Shown here: positions 34,201-43,790 of the stretch, piece after piece
Position numbering within the stretch: position 1 is the stretch's first letter
Layout of the letters: each line of letters starts with the position of its first letter
Origin: Ciona savignyi
Lineage: Eukaryota > Chordata > Ascidiacea > Phlebobranchia > Cionidae
NCBI GenBank assembly: GCA_000149265.1
Contig: CH003265.1
Span: 191,651 to 255,650 of the forward strand
Length of the DNA stretch: 64,000 nucleotides
Direction of reading: 5' to 3'
Program-made: the position numbers and the translations under genes
The notes under the pieces: generated by a model
Database searches by the model: none
What the model saw: the letters and a program-made list of their open reading frames with translations, nothing else
Told to the model about the DNA's origin: nothing

Positions 34201-37200
34201 CAAATGGAGAAGCGCAAATACTGTGAAATAAATTACGGGCCGGAACTATTCGACGTCTGTACCGTCGGTCTTACGATTGATTTTCTTCCACGCTGTACGC
34301 ACTTCGAAATTAAATACACGCAAAAGTTTTTTTTCAGGGTCATTAACACTACCCAGTTTTTATGCAGTCAAATCAGTAGATGAATTATCGGAATTGGGAG
34401 CATTGACAACGTTTGTGGTCATACGATACGCTGCTTAATTTTTAATAGATTGATTGAATTTCAGTTTATTTTTTATATTTTACTATTGCGATTGATTTTT
34501 CTATCTCGCAATACTATACAATCACAAACAATGGTGCTCGGGTGGTCGATAGTGAATATTCGATGAACTGGGGTATTCGTGTGTAAAAAACGCACTTTTT
34601 CAACAGGGATGACGTGCCAGGCAAGGAGTTCGTACGTAGAAGATGAGGTGTTATGGGGACAGCGGTTCATGCCGGTTCTCATGCTCGAAAAGGGTTTTTA
34701 TGACGTACGTATCACCTAGTTGCATTTACTTTGCTATTTTCGCAGCCCTAAACAAATTATTTTCCAAATAAACCAGTTTTTTAGGTCAAATTTTAAAAAA
34801 ATGCAAAGGTTTTTGTCGGTCAATATTTAAAAAGGAAAAAAATTTAAATACTTTCTAAAAGTTTATACCATGGTAGATATTGGTCATTTTGACAACGAAT
34901 ATGTTGCTTTGGCCAAATCTCTTTTCAGGTATACATTCAGATGAGATTCGCTGTCAAAGTAACATTAAAACTCTACCAATCGTCTTAAGACACAAGCTGA
35001 CAGTCCGGGTGCGCCCTCAGTGCTAACCCTCTGGACATAATAACTGCCTCCATTGCCAAAACTAAGCACGATATACAGCTAAGCAGAATTCATAAACAGG
35101 TGAATTACTCCAATTTCCACGACCACTTCGAAGTTGACACCCCAGACGCTAGCGCTAAAGATCAACATTTAATGAAACAGTTACCGCTAGACGATGCAAG
35201 AGAGGTAGGCATACCGAGTGGGGGACGGAACCAACGAGAAGGGGTGGGGGAGTAACGAGAGGGAAAGACGTTTGTGTGGCCCAATGATTAATGCGACCGA
35301 TTAATATACTGCTTCCTTTACAAAAACAGTCTTAGTGACGAGCCTGCCATGGGTTCGAAACGGAAACAGCAAAATAGTGGCAAAACTACATGTGGTAATC
35401 CGGATAAAATCTGTCTACAGAATACACTAAATTGATGTAAATACTCTGTATACTCAAGCTCACAACAATTGCTTTCCCACGTTATCGTTATGTTAACTGT
35501 TTAATACCTTAATTTAATACCTTAATTAGCGATTTAGGCATGCACTTAATGTGTTAACACCAACGTTTAGAGGAATATCTAGTAGACTAGGTCGGGATAT
35601 AGTGGGCATTGTGAATATTCAAAAAAGTTATTGTGGCTCTATAAAAGTCAAGGAAAGTACTTCTCAGTCTTAGGCAGAATTGACACGAAATACTAAATTC
35701 AATTGAATCCAAGGTATACCTTCCAAGGTATACCTATAGGCTACCTATAAAATAACCTTCGCATTTAATTTATTCAATCCGTTTTCTTTTTAAATATCAG
35801 TAGGCCTATTTATATAACCTATACTATATTCGACTAAACGTTCAAAATAATTTTAAATCCAGCGCGGCAACCGAAAAATAGTAAATTATTTCAAGATATA
35901 TGTGGTCCGTGTTTAAGTAGAACGCCCCGTAAGTAGTATTTCCAGTAGCCTATTACTAAACTAGGCAAGTATAATATTATTGATGTTAGGTTACAATTCC
36001 GTAATCTTTACTGACCTGCGTCTGACTGGATACCGTTGCTCGGGAACGTACGGGCTAATCAGAAAACCGCAAATGGGGTGGTTACAAAACTGACATAGAT
36101 TTTCTAAATACGCTTTCGGGCGATCGCTTAGTGCGAAATTATCGAAAAATATGTTTTATCCTAAAGCAGTTGAAAAGTGCTACTATCGTACCTCCTAGAG
36201 AAGTGTCTTGGAGGTGTTAACACGCGGGTAATCGTCAGATCACCTCGCGCCTATCGTCGGGTTACCGGAGCTATTGCAGTGTGTTGTATATGATAGACAT
36301 GTTTCTTCAATTTGGTAGTACCCATTACTCCGCTGGGTTCAGGCAATGTCAGTAAAGTGCCTTGCCCAAGGACACAGCCGACTAGCTAAGGACCGGTTTC
36401 GCAACTGCAACCTTTCGATTAAAAGGCGACGCACTTAACCGCCAGACCAACCTGCCGGACTATGAGCGCGTGATTTTCTGAGGGTTGCCGTTGTTTCAAC
36501 GTCACCTGCGGAGTAGATCCGGTCCCGAAGAGAGGAGAATCCTTTTCTTTATTGTAACTTTTTTTCTATTTTAACAAGGAACCGCAGTCTGATCATGTGA
36601 TGCGGACTCGTCATGCTGGTCAAACCTTCCGCTCATCCAAACCAGTTCAGCGTGAACCCACCTTCTCTGAACCGAAGTAAGAATTTGATATGAAATTTCT
36701 CTGGAAGAAACTGAGGTTGGATGCCAGAAGTACTCGGAGTTTACCGTGCTATCGAACGTTTTACGTTTGATTATCTTTATTTAACACAAAACATGAAACC
36801 GATAGTCAATAGGATACAATACTCTTTATGTATATCTCCACCCGAACCTGGCCTAATAGCTTGATAAGTTAGTGCGTCGCCTCCGCCGTTGAGTGCCAGC
36901 TTCGAAACTTGTCGCTGGGTAGTCGGCTGTGTCCTTGGGCAAGGGATAACGGGTTTTACTAAAATGAAAGGAACATTTTAATCATAAACAACATTACACT
37001 GCAGCAGCTCCAGTAACTTTACGATGTTCGCAAGTTAATGTAACAGTTATCTGGGTGTTAATACCTCGTGCGGTTTCCCATTCATAGAGATAAACCTGAT
37101 TTTCCTATCCCCAGTGGGATAACGAAGAATGTAATTACCATTGGCAATCATTCGAAATCATGACCAGCGTGGGTAAGTGGAGTTATTGCAAAGTGTTGCA

Positions 37201-37956
37201 TATGTTAATGACATTGCTCTGTCATGAAACCTGTTAATCTGCTTCAAATCCCGTGGTCAATGTTTCTTGTCCACAGTTGTGTTATTTAAATGTAGTGACC
37301 GTAGGCCTATTTTATTTGAATATAGGCTATCCGGCCATTTACCTATTTGTAACATGTCGTCCGACCGTTGACTAAAAGGCGGTAGATCAAAACCAATTTA
37401 TAGCTAGTCGTTTGTGTATTCTTAGGTAAGAAAGTTAGGGGACGTTGTCTAAACTGTACCCAATGAATTAATAGCCTAAACAAACATATTGCAAGGGCTT
37501 TCTATCTTGTTTAACACAAACCAGAATATCTTCATTCTCTCCCTTCAAGGAAATAAAAATTAGCAACCTTACCTACGTTTCTGAAACCAGTCCCCTCCCC
37601 CCAGGTTGTTAACTGTAACGAACGTGGTGAGTGGTGAGGATCTTATTGTGTCCGCTCTGCAAACACCGTACGACGTTCCGCCATCTTCTGACAATTCTGC
37701 TTTTGTCAGCAAAAACACAAACAATAATCACCTTCCGCATGCCGCTCAGCCGATCCCTGCTGATGACGGCGCAGTCGATCGACACTGGACGAAGGTCAGA
37801 AGGTCACAGCGCCTTGATGTCATCTTTGACAGCCCGACGAAAGATCCGTTGCTCAGCAATAGTCGGGGCACATTGACCACCATGCGGAGGAAAGCCGAAA
37901 GGACAATCCCTAACGGGGGGTTCCATGATTATGTAATCCGCGACCGCAAGTTGTAA
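16137..37956 (+). CDS. Inward-rectifier K+ channel, Kir3/GIRK type
   Basis: Kir3 channels are tetrameric plasma-membrane K+ channels opened by G-beta-gamma and PIP2. Exons: 16137-16283, 19788-20119, 24723-24878, 26880-27068, 27930-28020, 28748-28852, 30073-30185, 30870-31020, 33824-33950, 34607-34704, 35100-35204, 36579-36676, 37605-37956. Total 2,064 nt, 687 residues, all phases consistent. Residue layout: N-terminal extension 1-211, slide helix and TM1 about 228-273, pore helix and filter TIGYG at 307-311, TM2 about 318-345, then the cytoplasmic beta domain. Phrases typical of GIRKs rather than Kir2 include [54 protein letters not shown] and [18 protein letters not shown]. Conserved details: Cys287/Cys319 outer disulfide pair, Glu303/Arg313 pore salt bridge, Asp337 in TM2, Asp370 in the CD loop. 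It ends DRKL with no classical PDZ ligand. The first exon is the least certain part. Confidence 0.93.
16284..19787. other. Putative first Kir intron
   Basis: Bounded by GTGAGA and TTTTAG. It holds the degenerate minisatellite near 18.1 kb and no SINE that I can recognise. No convincing coding exon seen on either strand. Confidence 0.5.
18097..18248. repeat. Degenerate 36-38 bp minisatellite
   Basis: Four units beginning GTTTTGAGATTGCCAC, GTTTTAAGATTGTGAT, GTTTTTCAATTATCGC and GTTTGGAGATTACCAC follow each other at 36-38 base intervals and end in TTACATA-like text. It lies in the first Kir intron. Units are diverged, so the array is old. Confidence 0.65.
19788..24878 (+). CDS. Kir3-like N-terminal extension exons
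   Basis: Exons 19788-20119 and 24723-24878 encode about 163 residues ahead of the conserved [11 protein letters not shown] start of the channel core. The segment is polar and basic ([22 protein letters not shown]) with no membrane helix and no signal peptide, consistent with a cytoplasmic N-terminus. Vertebrate GIRKs have only some 40-60 residues before the equivalent core, so this is a lineage extension or an alternative 5' end. Split codons join correctly (AC+A gives Thr, AG+A gives Arg). No start codon lies in the first exon, so upstream coding sequence is needed. Confidence 0.8.
20227..20350. repeat. Nested inverted repeats (hairpin-forming)
   Basis: ATACACGATTG and CAATCGTGTAT form an 11-base perfect stem with a 6-base loop (20258-20285). 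An outer pair TTATGGTTG / CAACCATAA encloses it. It may be a remnant of a small inverted-repeat element. Confidence 0.5.
22168..22340 (-). mobile_element. Degraded SINE copy in Kir intron
   Basis: Retains CGGGTTACTGGGGTTATTGC, AGTGTGTTGTGCATGATTCA, TTGCCCAAGG and CTAGCTAGCGACCAGTT in the order and reverse orientation of the common SINE, with internal deletions. Confidence 0.6.
26880..28852 (+). CDS. Kir3-like membrane domain: TM1, pore and TM2 exons
   Basis: Exons 26880-27068, 27930-28020 and 28748-28852. The first carries the slide helix ([14 protein letters not shown]) and TM1 (hydrophobic run at about 26989-27064). The second carries the turret and pore helix ([13 protein letters not shown]). 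The third carries the selectivity filter VTIGYGTR and TM2 ([17 protein letters not shown]). Ser301 occupies the pore position that is Phe in mammalian Kir3.1 and Ser in Kir3.2-3.4. Asp337 is at the rectification-controller site, acidic in Kir3.1 and Kir2.1 and Asn in several other GIRKs. His224 in NVRHGN matches the His that takes part in GIRK Na+ sensing. Confidence 0.92.
27448..27575 (+). mobile_element. Partial SINE copy in Kir intron
   Basis: Forward orientation, body and tail only: CATATACAACACAACTACAA, TAGCTCCGGTAACCCGACGG, then a diverged tail. The tRNA head is absent. Confidence 0.65.
27632..27654. repeat. (AT)n microsatellite
   Basis: An uninterrupted AT dinucleotide run of about 23 bases in a Kir intron. 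Confidence 0.9.
28461..28590. repeat. 28-bp minisatellite between the pore-helix and filter exons
   Basis: Four full units and one partial unit of consensus TATCTTGAAATCATTATGGG plus TTATAATA. It sits about 160 bases before the acceptor of the exon that encodes the selectivity filter. Confidence 0.85.
30073..37956 (+). CDS. Kir3-like cytoplasmic domain and C-terminal tail exons
   Basis: Exons 30073-30185, 30870-31020, 33824-33950, 34607-34704 and 35100-35204 encode the conserved beta-rich cytoplasmic domain. It includes the CD loop SLRDGKMC with Asp370 (the Na+-sensing position of Kir3.2/3.4), the G loop region [19 protein letters not shown], and [26 protein letters not shown], the stretch that in GIRKs contacts G-beta-gamma. 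Exons 36579-36676 and 37605-37956 give a Ser/Pro/Asn-rich tail of about 149 residues with no recognised domain, ending at TAA 37954-37956. Confidence 0.92.
31021..33823. other. Kir intron with the pogo-like element and a diverged direct repeat
   Basis: Bounded by GTGAGA and TTTCAG. Besides the element at 31937 it holds a diverged direct repeat at about 32783-33030, where GAAACTAATGGG...CGAGTxACCAAT recurs at roughly 130-base spacing. A lysine-rich open frame at 33507-33710 has no support as a gene. Confidence 0.6.
31937..32452. mobile_element. pogo/Tigger-like non-autonomous element with TA duplication, in Kir intron
   Basis: Ends are CAGTGGAACCCCGCTT and AAGCGGGGTTCCACTG, a 16-base perfect inverted repeat, flanked by TA on both sides. 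The terminal CAGTxGAxxCC pattern and TA target are typical of pogo/Tigger elements. Sub-terminal CGACCACC repeats also occur in both arms. No transposase frame exists in its 516 bases. A related copy is at 63454. Confidence 0.85.
36215..36462 (-). mobile_element. SINE copy in Kir intron close to exon 36579
   Basis: Reverse orientation, well preserved from GTTAACACGCGGGTAATCGT to GACCAACCTGCCGGAC. It lies about 115 bases before the acceptor of the exon at 36579. Confidence 0.85.
36845..37430. mobile_element. Cluster of three degraded SINE copies in the last Kir intron
   Basis: A forward copy covers about 36845-37112 (GTTAGTGCGTCGCC head, TGTCCTTGGGCAAGG, GATAAACCTGATTTTCCTAT tail). A reverse fragment follows at about 37160-37310 (GTTATTGCAAAGTGTTGCAT). 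Another forward fragment is at about 37385-37430 (TAGCTAGTCGTTTGTGTATT). Alternating orientation suggests repeated insertion at the same site. Confidence 0.65.
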
Positions 37957-38006
37957 CAGCGGCCGTTTTCCCGCGCTTGTTCTTACTGGTGCATTTTCTA
38001 AAGTAA

Positions 38007-38012
38007 ATAAAA
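38007..38012 (+). terminator. Probable poly(A) signal of the Kir3-like gene
   Basis: AATAAA lies about 50 nt after the Kir stop codon, in an AT-rich context. This implies a very short 3' UTR, which is common in compact genomes. Confidence 0.6.
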
Positions 38013-38586
38013 CTATACCATTGTGAATTTGCCAACGTTCATATTTTTTAACCCGTCGAGTTGTTGTCTAAATTCCTAATTTGTTCACCAATTTGTCCGG
38101 ATTATTTGTCAAAATAATCAAACGTTGTTAAAACGGCTGATTTATATTGCAACCATGCTTTAACCACTAACCAGTCCGATTTAACATCCCATTTTAACAG
38201 TAAAGAAATCTCCAATCTAGGAAAACTTTAAAAGGTGGTGTCTAATATACTAAATAGGCCTATTTACTAAAATTTAAGGAAAATCAATTCCCGACAGTCC
38301 GAAAATATAATAAGGATATTTTGGCATGGCCAGCGAGGTTATTTGTCTAACGCGATATCTTATTTTTCTTACAATTCACCTAAAATTGTTAAGGAAGAGG
38401 TAGAAATATAAAGGATTTAACTATTCGATAAAAGTGGATCTTTTACAGCTGTTAACTTCATTTTTTTTATACTTGTGTACATCTATTTGTATGACCAAAG
38501 AGTAAATATTTTCATGACCAAAGGGTAAATATATTTTTTGGCCAAATAGTAAATTTGTTAAACAAACAGTTTTCGTAGTTCATAGA

Positions 38587-39345
38587 ATAGGATAAGATAT
38601 TTATGTTTATTCCCGTGAATGGGAAAACCAAGGGGGTTGAGACTCGGACAATCGCCAGATCACCTCGCGCCCAACGTCGGGTTACCGGAGATATTGCAGT
38701 ATGTTGTATAATTGAGACATTCCTTTAATTTGGTGAAACCTATCAATTCGCTGGGTTCAGGCAATGTCCGTTAAGTGCCTTGCCTAAGGACACAACCAAC
38801 TATCTAGCGACCAGTTTCGAATCTGCAACCTTTCGATTGAGAGGCGTCGCACCAAACCACTAGAATCTAGTGTGACTAGACTAACCGGCCGGACAGCCGG
38901 TTCATATTTCTACACAAAGCAATACTGATACAAGTTCCACTGCAATTTAGTCACAAGTTGTTTATTCTTGTGTCCACATATGATTAGAATTTTGATCGTG
39001 CGAATACGTGAGATCACATATCTAAGCGCGAGCTGTAGTCCGACCATTTAGTCTGGTTGTTTAGTGCGACGCCATTCAACCGAAATGTTGCGGGTTCGAA
39101 CCTGGTCGCTAACCAGTTGTGTCCTTGGGCAAGGCATTTAACGGACATTGCCTGAATCGAGCGTATTAGTGGGTTTTACCAAATTAAAGGAACATGTGAA
39201 TCATATACAAAACACTGAAATAGCTCCAGTAACCCGACGGTGGGCGCGAGGTAATCTGGCGATTGTCCGTATATAAACCCCCTTGGTTTTCCCATTCACG
39301 GGGATAAACATGAATATCCTATCCTATTCTATATTCTATTTTAAC
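38587..39345. mobile_element. Inverted pair of full-length SINE copies after the Kir gene
   Basis: A reverse copy at 38587-38895 and a forward copy at 39038-39345 face each other head to head with about 140 bases between. The forward copy shows the head (TTTAGTCTGGTTGTTTAGTG, GGTTGCGGGTTCGAACC as B-box), the body, and a tail of TATCCTATCCTATTC repeats. Its B-box is the closest to a functional Pol III promoter among the copies. Confidence 0.85.
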
Positions 39346-39634
39346 CTATAGCAATCTACTGCTTTCACAGAACGTGGTTGCCAAGTTTGGATGGGTGGGT
39401 AACTGTTGGACACAGTGTCTGCTTCCAGAAACAAACGAAATGCACCGTATATATATGATATACACTATTTTTAATTTTAAATGGGTAATCAGGGGATAGA
39501 TTAACATTTATGCTTGAAAAAAACTTAACATTTGCTGCTTGCAAAACACATAACATCTTGTAGCGACATTATGTGTTACATAAGATTTATGATAGCCGCA
39601 GCCGGCATTTGCGCTAACATTGTGTCATCACTGA

Positions 39635-40353
39635 AATTATGGGTCCCAATTGAAAAATTAGGTAATCTTTTTGTATTTGTTTTAAGTGTTAAATCAGTGA
39701 CTAATGCACTTCCATTCCACCAAATCTGATTAAAATTGGAGAATCTGTTCAAGCGCTATCCCGTAAAAAGCTATTTTTTAAGAAAAAATCCCGTTTTGGT
39801 TTTTAATGTCACAGGGGAATTTCCCTAAATTTATCACCCACAATTTTGATTTCTGCATATCTAGACCATGTGGCCTAACAAATGACAAAGTTTCATTGCA
39901 ATTCCATTATCCCTTCTGATAGATGTCGGAGCTACAATCCATGTCTGTCACAATCTTGATTTAGAAACATATCTTCATTTTTAGGGTATTTCCCTAAAAT
40001 ATTTTGTTTCTTCTAATTGGTAACGCAGTGGTTAACACGCTACTATTGAACGAAATCTGATCAAAATTGGAGCAGCCGTTCATGCGCTATGCCCAAAAAA
40101 GCTAAAAATTTTGAAAACACACCGTTTTGGTTTTTCACCTCCCAGGGGATTTCCTCCAGGTATATTACCAAAAATTTTGGTTTCTGCTCATCTAGACCAT
40201 GTGGTCTAACAATTGACAAAGTTTCATTGCGATTCCATTTTCCCTTCTGGTAGATGTCGGAGCCACAAGCCATGTCAAGCGTTTGACGAAAAAAACGAAA
40301 AAAAACGGACAAAAACAATATCTGTCCCATTTTTTCAAATGGGACCCATAATT
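39635..40353. mobile_element. Inverted-repeat element with internal tandem duplication
   Basis: Ends AATTATGGGTCCCAATTG and CAAATGGGACCCATAATT form a 23-base inverted repeat with one mismatch. Inside are two direct repeats of about 235 bases (about 39714-39950 and 40046-40280), sharing CATCTAGACCATGTGG, GACAAAGTTTCATTGC and CTTCTGxTAGATGTCGGAGC. No coding capacity. I cannot assign the superfamily; a target duplication is not clear. Confidence 0.7.
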
Positions 40354-40452
40354 AGCGCACCTCTAAGAGTCGAGACAGCGCGTACACGGAATCGCAGATC
40401 GCATCAGGTGTTGTAACTGGCTTACCTGGGGCCTACAAGAAACAATCTAGAG

Positions 40453-40896
40453 CAGTGGTTCTCAAACTTTTTAGAGTTGTGACCCACTATTAATTACCAC
40501 AATTTATGGCGATCCACTTAACTTTATATATAGTTGTTGTTGGTTTCTAGGTTACGCTATCGTTGCAAAGGAACACATCTCTGGAATTATGTACCCCAGG
40601 CAAATATTTTACGCTCACGCGGACACGGTGAAATAAACGAAAAATTTGCTTATACTTTTATGGAAAAAATAGCATAGAATCCGCCGTCATTATCGGCCGT
40701 AATGGCATTTTATTGGTTCAATGACCTGAGGTCAGGTGAAGATCACGCCACGATTCAAGATTGTGTGATGTCACAATTATGATAATTTCCCCTTGATTTT
40801 TGTATAGGAAATAGCCAGTATAGTTAATCAGAGCTTTCTATAACTTTTCACGACCCACCAAGATTCCTTTCGCGACCCACAGTTTGAGAAACGCTG
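40453..40896. mobile_element. hAT-type non-autonomous element
   Basis: Ends CAGTGGTTCTCAAAC and GTTTGAGAAACGCTG are inverted repeats of the kind seen in hAT (Charlie-like) elements. Flanks AATCTAGAG and AATTCTAGAG suggest a target duplication with one indel. Paired GACCCAC motifs sit inside each end. No open frame. Confidence 0.75.
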
Positions 40897-41805
40897 AATT
40901 CTAGAGCAATAGGCAAGCGGCCTACAACGGCTCCTTACAATACAATTAAAATTGTTCTTACAAATAGCGTTGCCAACACGTGGTTGACACTCTCTAGTTA
41001 ACTTATGAGTTAAAATTTGGATTTACATAGTTTTCATATATAAGTACAAGTGTATTATTATTTCCTTACTCCTATAGCAGGTGGAAATTTATTAAAGGGC
41101 ATCAAGTTGGTCGTTGTTTCGCACGTGCTTAGATGAAATACGTGTTTTTATCTTTCTTTCTATTCCAATCCAATGCAGGGCAAAGTGCACAAGACACACG
41201 TGACAGACTTTTAGGCAAAACGCGTGACCGTTTTTAGCTACTGTTCCAAATTTTAAAGAGCCGATAAACAGTCTTTTCCGTAAACTTTTTCGAAGTCGTT
41301 GTGAGGCAAAAAATGTTTGATTTTAGTCACGTGATCGCACTTCGATATCTCTCGTATTGTGATTGCATCATTGCAAGACTGTTATTCGCTTGATTTGTTG
41401 TGGAGTCAGTGAATTTGTGGATTTCACCACTATTTGCATCAGTGGTTTAGCAGCAACAGCAGCGGTATAAGTAAATAAGCTAGGTATCAGTTAATTCTGT
41501 ATCATTTTATGCCAGTAGGACCGGATTTATTCCAATGGTCAGGTTCCCTTGCTGACTGGTTTAAAAGTGAAATAAGCTCTGCAAACTAGTAACGTAATAA
41601 TGTAATAAACATAAAGTATTGTGTATGAAGCACTTTGTTACATGCATTTTATGAATTTTATTTTAATCACTCTAAACAAAGTACTGCCTGTAAAGGAATA
41701 TCCTAAAGTGTCATCTTCCAGTAATAAACTTGTTAATTCTAATGACACAACTGTAAAGTAGGGATTTTTTATTCAATTGCCAATCCTTTGTATTATTTTT
41801 TATAT

Positions 41806-42330
41806 GACCAAATAGCTTGGTGAGTTAGTGTGTCACCTTTCAGCCGAAAGCATGCAAGTTCAAAACTGGTTGCTATGTAGTCGGTTATGTCCTTGGGCAA
41901 GGCAATTATTAGACAATGCCTAGGCCCAGTGAGTTTATGGGGATTAGCTTGTATGGATGCAGTGACCCACCAATTATAAGGCCTGTACTTGGATACCACA
42001 GTCCCAAAACACACACTACCACTCTTATCTAGGTCTCGTCATTTACTATCATTTTTCAAAGTCAAACAAAGTCTTGACACATAAGTCGGTAATAAAACGG
42101 ATAAGCAAAAGGTTTTTACATAGAACACACCAAAAAAGGCAACACTTGGTTAAATAAAATAAAGAACGCTACAGATTAATGGATTTTACCAAAATTGAGA
42201 ATATCTTAATTATACGCAACACGCTGCCATCTCCAATAACTTGACGGTGGGCACAGGTCTGACGATAACCTGTGTAAGAAAGCTTTCTAAAGTATTCTCG
42301 ACGTAATCTGACAATTGCCCGTCCTGGCAT
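41806..42330 (+). mobile_element. Two degraded forward SINE copies
   Basis: One at about 41806-41985 (GAGTTAGTGTGTCACC, CGGTTATGTCCTTGGGCAAG) and a headless one at about 42178-42330 (GGATTTTACCAAAATTGAGA, CTTGACGGTGGGC). Both are diverged. Confidence 0.6.
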
Positions 42331-43122
42331 AGCATTATATACAAGTGTATGTTCGTGCACCAGCAATTAATGATCAATGTCAAAAGTTTTTTTTTATATC
42401 TGCATTTTTTTCTATCATCATGTAACCATAATTTTCGTTATTATCTTATTCTTTTCTCTGTCTCATACTCGCTAAACATCGTTAAAGTTAAGGTCTAGAA
42501 AGAATTTTTACTAGCACCCATGTTGTAGTTTAATACATGCAGTTAAACTAAATTTAAAGAAATAGACAACAATCTAAACTTGGTCCTATGATGTTAAGAA
42601 GAATGACTATATTTCATCTGGTTGTCCATACTTCTTGTTTTACTAGGCTTTTTAGTTTCTGACATCACAATTTCTAGTTTTAATCACCATCCAGTCCACT
42701 TTTCCAAGCAGCATTATATTTGATTCATTGATTAAAAATAATACCAAGTAGTGAATAACAAAATAGCTAATGATAATTACATTTGTTTAATAGCTTAGCC
42801 TACAGTAATTTCTTTCCATTTAACAATACTTTTTTTTAAATTCAGCCTAGGTCTGCCTAGGCGACAAGCGACCTAGGATTTTAAAAAGTGTTGTAAAAAC
42901 GAGATCTACAAAGTCACCAAGCCACGCTAACCTATCAATACTTGTCAATATATCTTGAATCCAGAAGAAAGACTTTCATTAAAAAAAGGAAACATTGTTA
43001 CAAACATCATAAAGTTAACCTGTGGGAAAATCATCTTTGAAGTTTGTCAAAATAATCTTTTCTTTTTCAATATACCTTACTTGGTTGAAAATGGAGATAT
43101 TCTCCCATTGTCCTGCCCTTAG

Positions 43123-43310
43123 TTTTCTGTAACAAGTTTTGTGGACGTGGTAATTCAAACTTTAAGCGTCAAAAAATCAAACGCAGAGAAGCTGGTTGGG
43201 AGTCGACAACTTGCTTTTCATGGAGTGTTCAGTAAGCCAAAGGATCCAGAGCTCAAGGTCAAAACCATCATTCACAATGACAAGGCCAAACAACGGTCAG
43301 AGAAAAGACA
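43123..43310 (+). CDS. Orphan exon-like ORF, gene unknown
   Basis: A 188-nt open stretch is framed by a good acceptor (ATTGTCCTGCCCTTAG) and a good donor (AAAAGACA/GTAAGT). Read in phase 0 it encodes 62 residues, including KLVGSRQLAFHGVFSKPKDP and a charged end (HNDKAKQRSEKRQ). A TAG lies in frame just before the acceptor and there is no internal Met, so it would be an internal exon with exit phase 2. I do not recognise the product. It could be an upstream exon of the Mondo gene joined through the N gap, or part of another gene. Confidence 0.4.
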
Positions 43311-43790
43311 GTAAGTACAAAAAGTAACAACAATATAGGAATAAAAAATATGTGTATACTCCATAACATCTGTCACAACGTAGGCAGGTATGCTTCAATA
43401 ACATTTTTAAAATTGTATGTCTCTTTTTAAAATCTATTTTTTATTTGTATGTTTTACAAGTTCTCATATTTGACTGGAGGTTAATATGAGAATGTCCAAT
43501 CCTGAATCAATATTCAATTTCGATAAAAAATTTAACATGAAGTAATTCGAAGTTTTGTTGCAAGATGCGATTTGTTTTATTAGTTAATTAATAGTGCTGT
43601 TAATCATGAATAGATTTCACAAAGACTATATTATAAAAAGATATGGTAATGTGGTCTTTGTGGAATTAATTTAGCATGGATAATATTCAAAAGTAAAATA
43701 ACACATCTTTTTAGTGATGTATAAGGTAGGATTTAGATTTGTAAAGATTTTCATTTTTAAGGACAACAGGGCTCTACATAAAACTAGAGC

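Noticed and set aside
26880..37956. Assignment of the channel to Kir2
   Set aside because: The filter and GHCNV text are shared with Kir2, but [21 protein letters not shown] and [10 protein letters not shown] are GIRK-type, so Kir3 is favoured.
42844..42877. Three CCTAGG palindromes in 34 bases
   Set aside because: Short and without a wider pattern; consistent with chance in a repeat-rich region.
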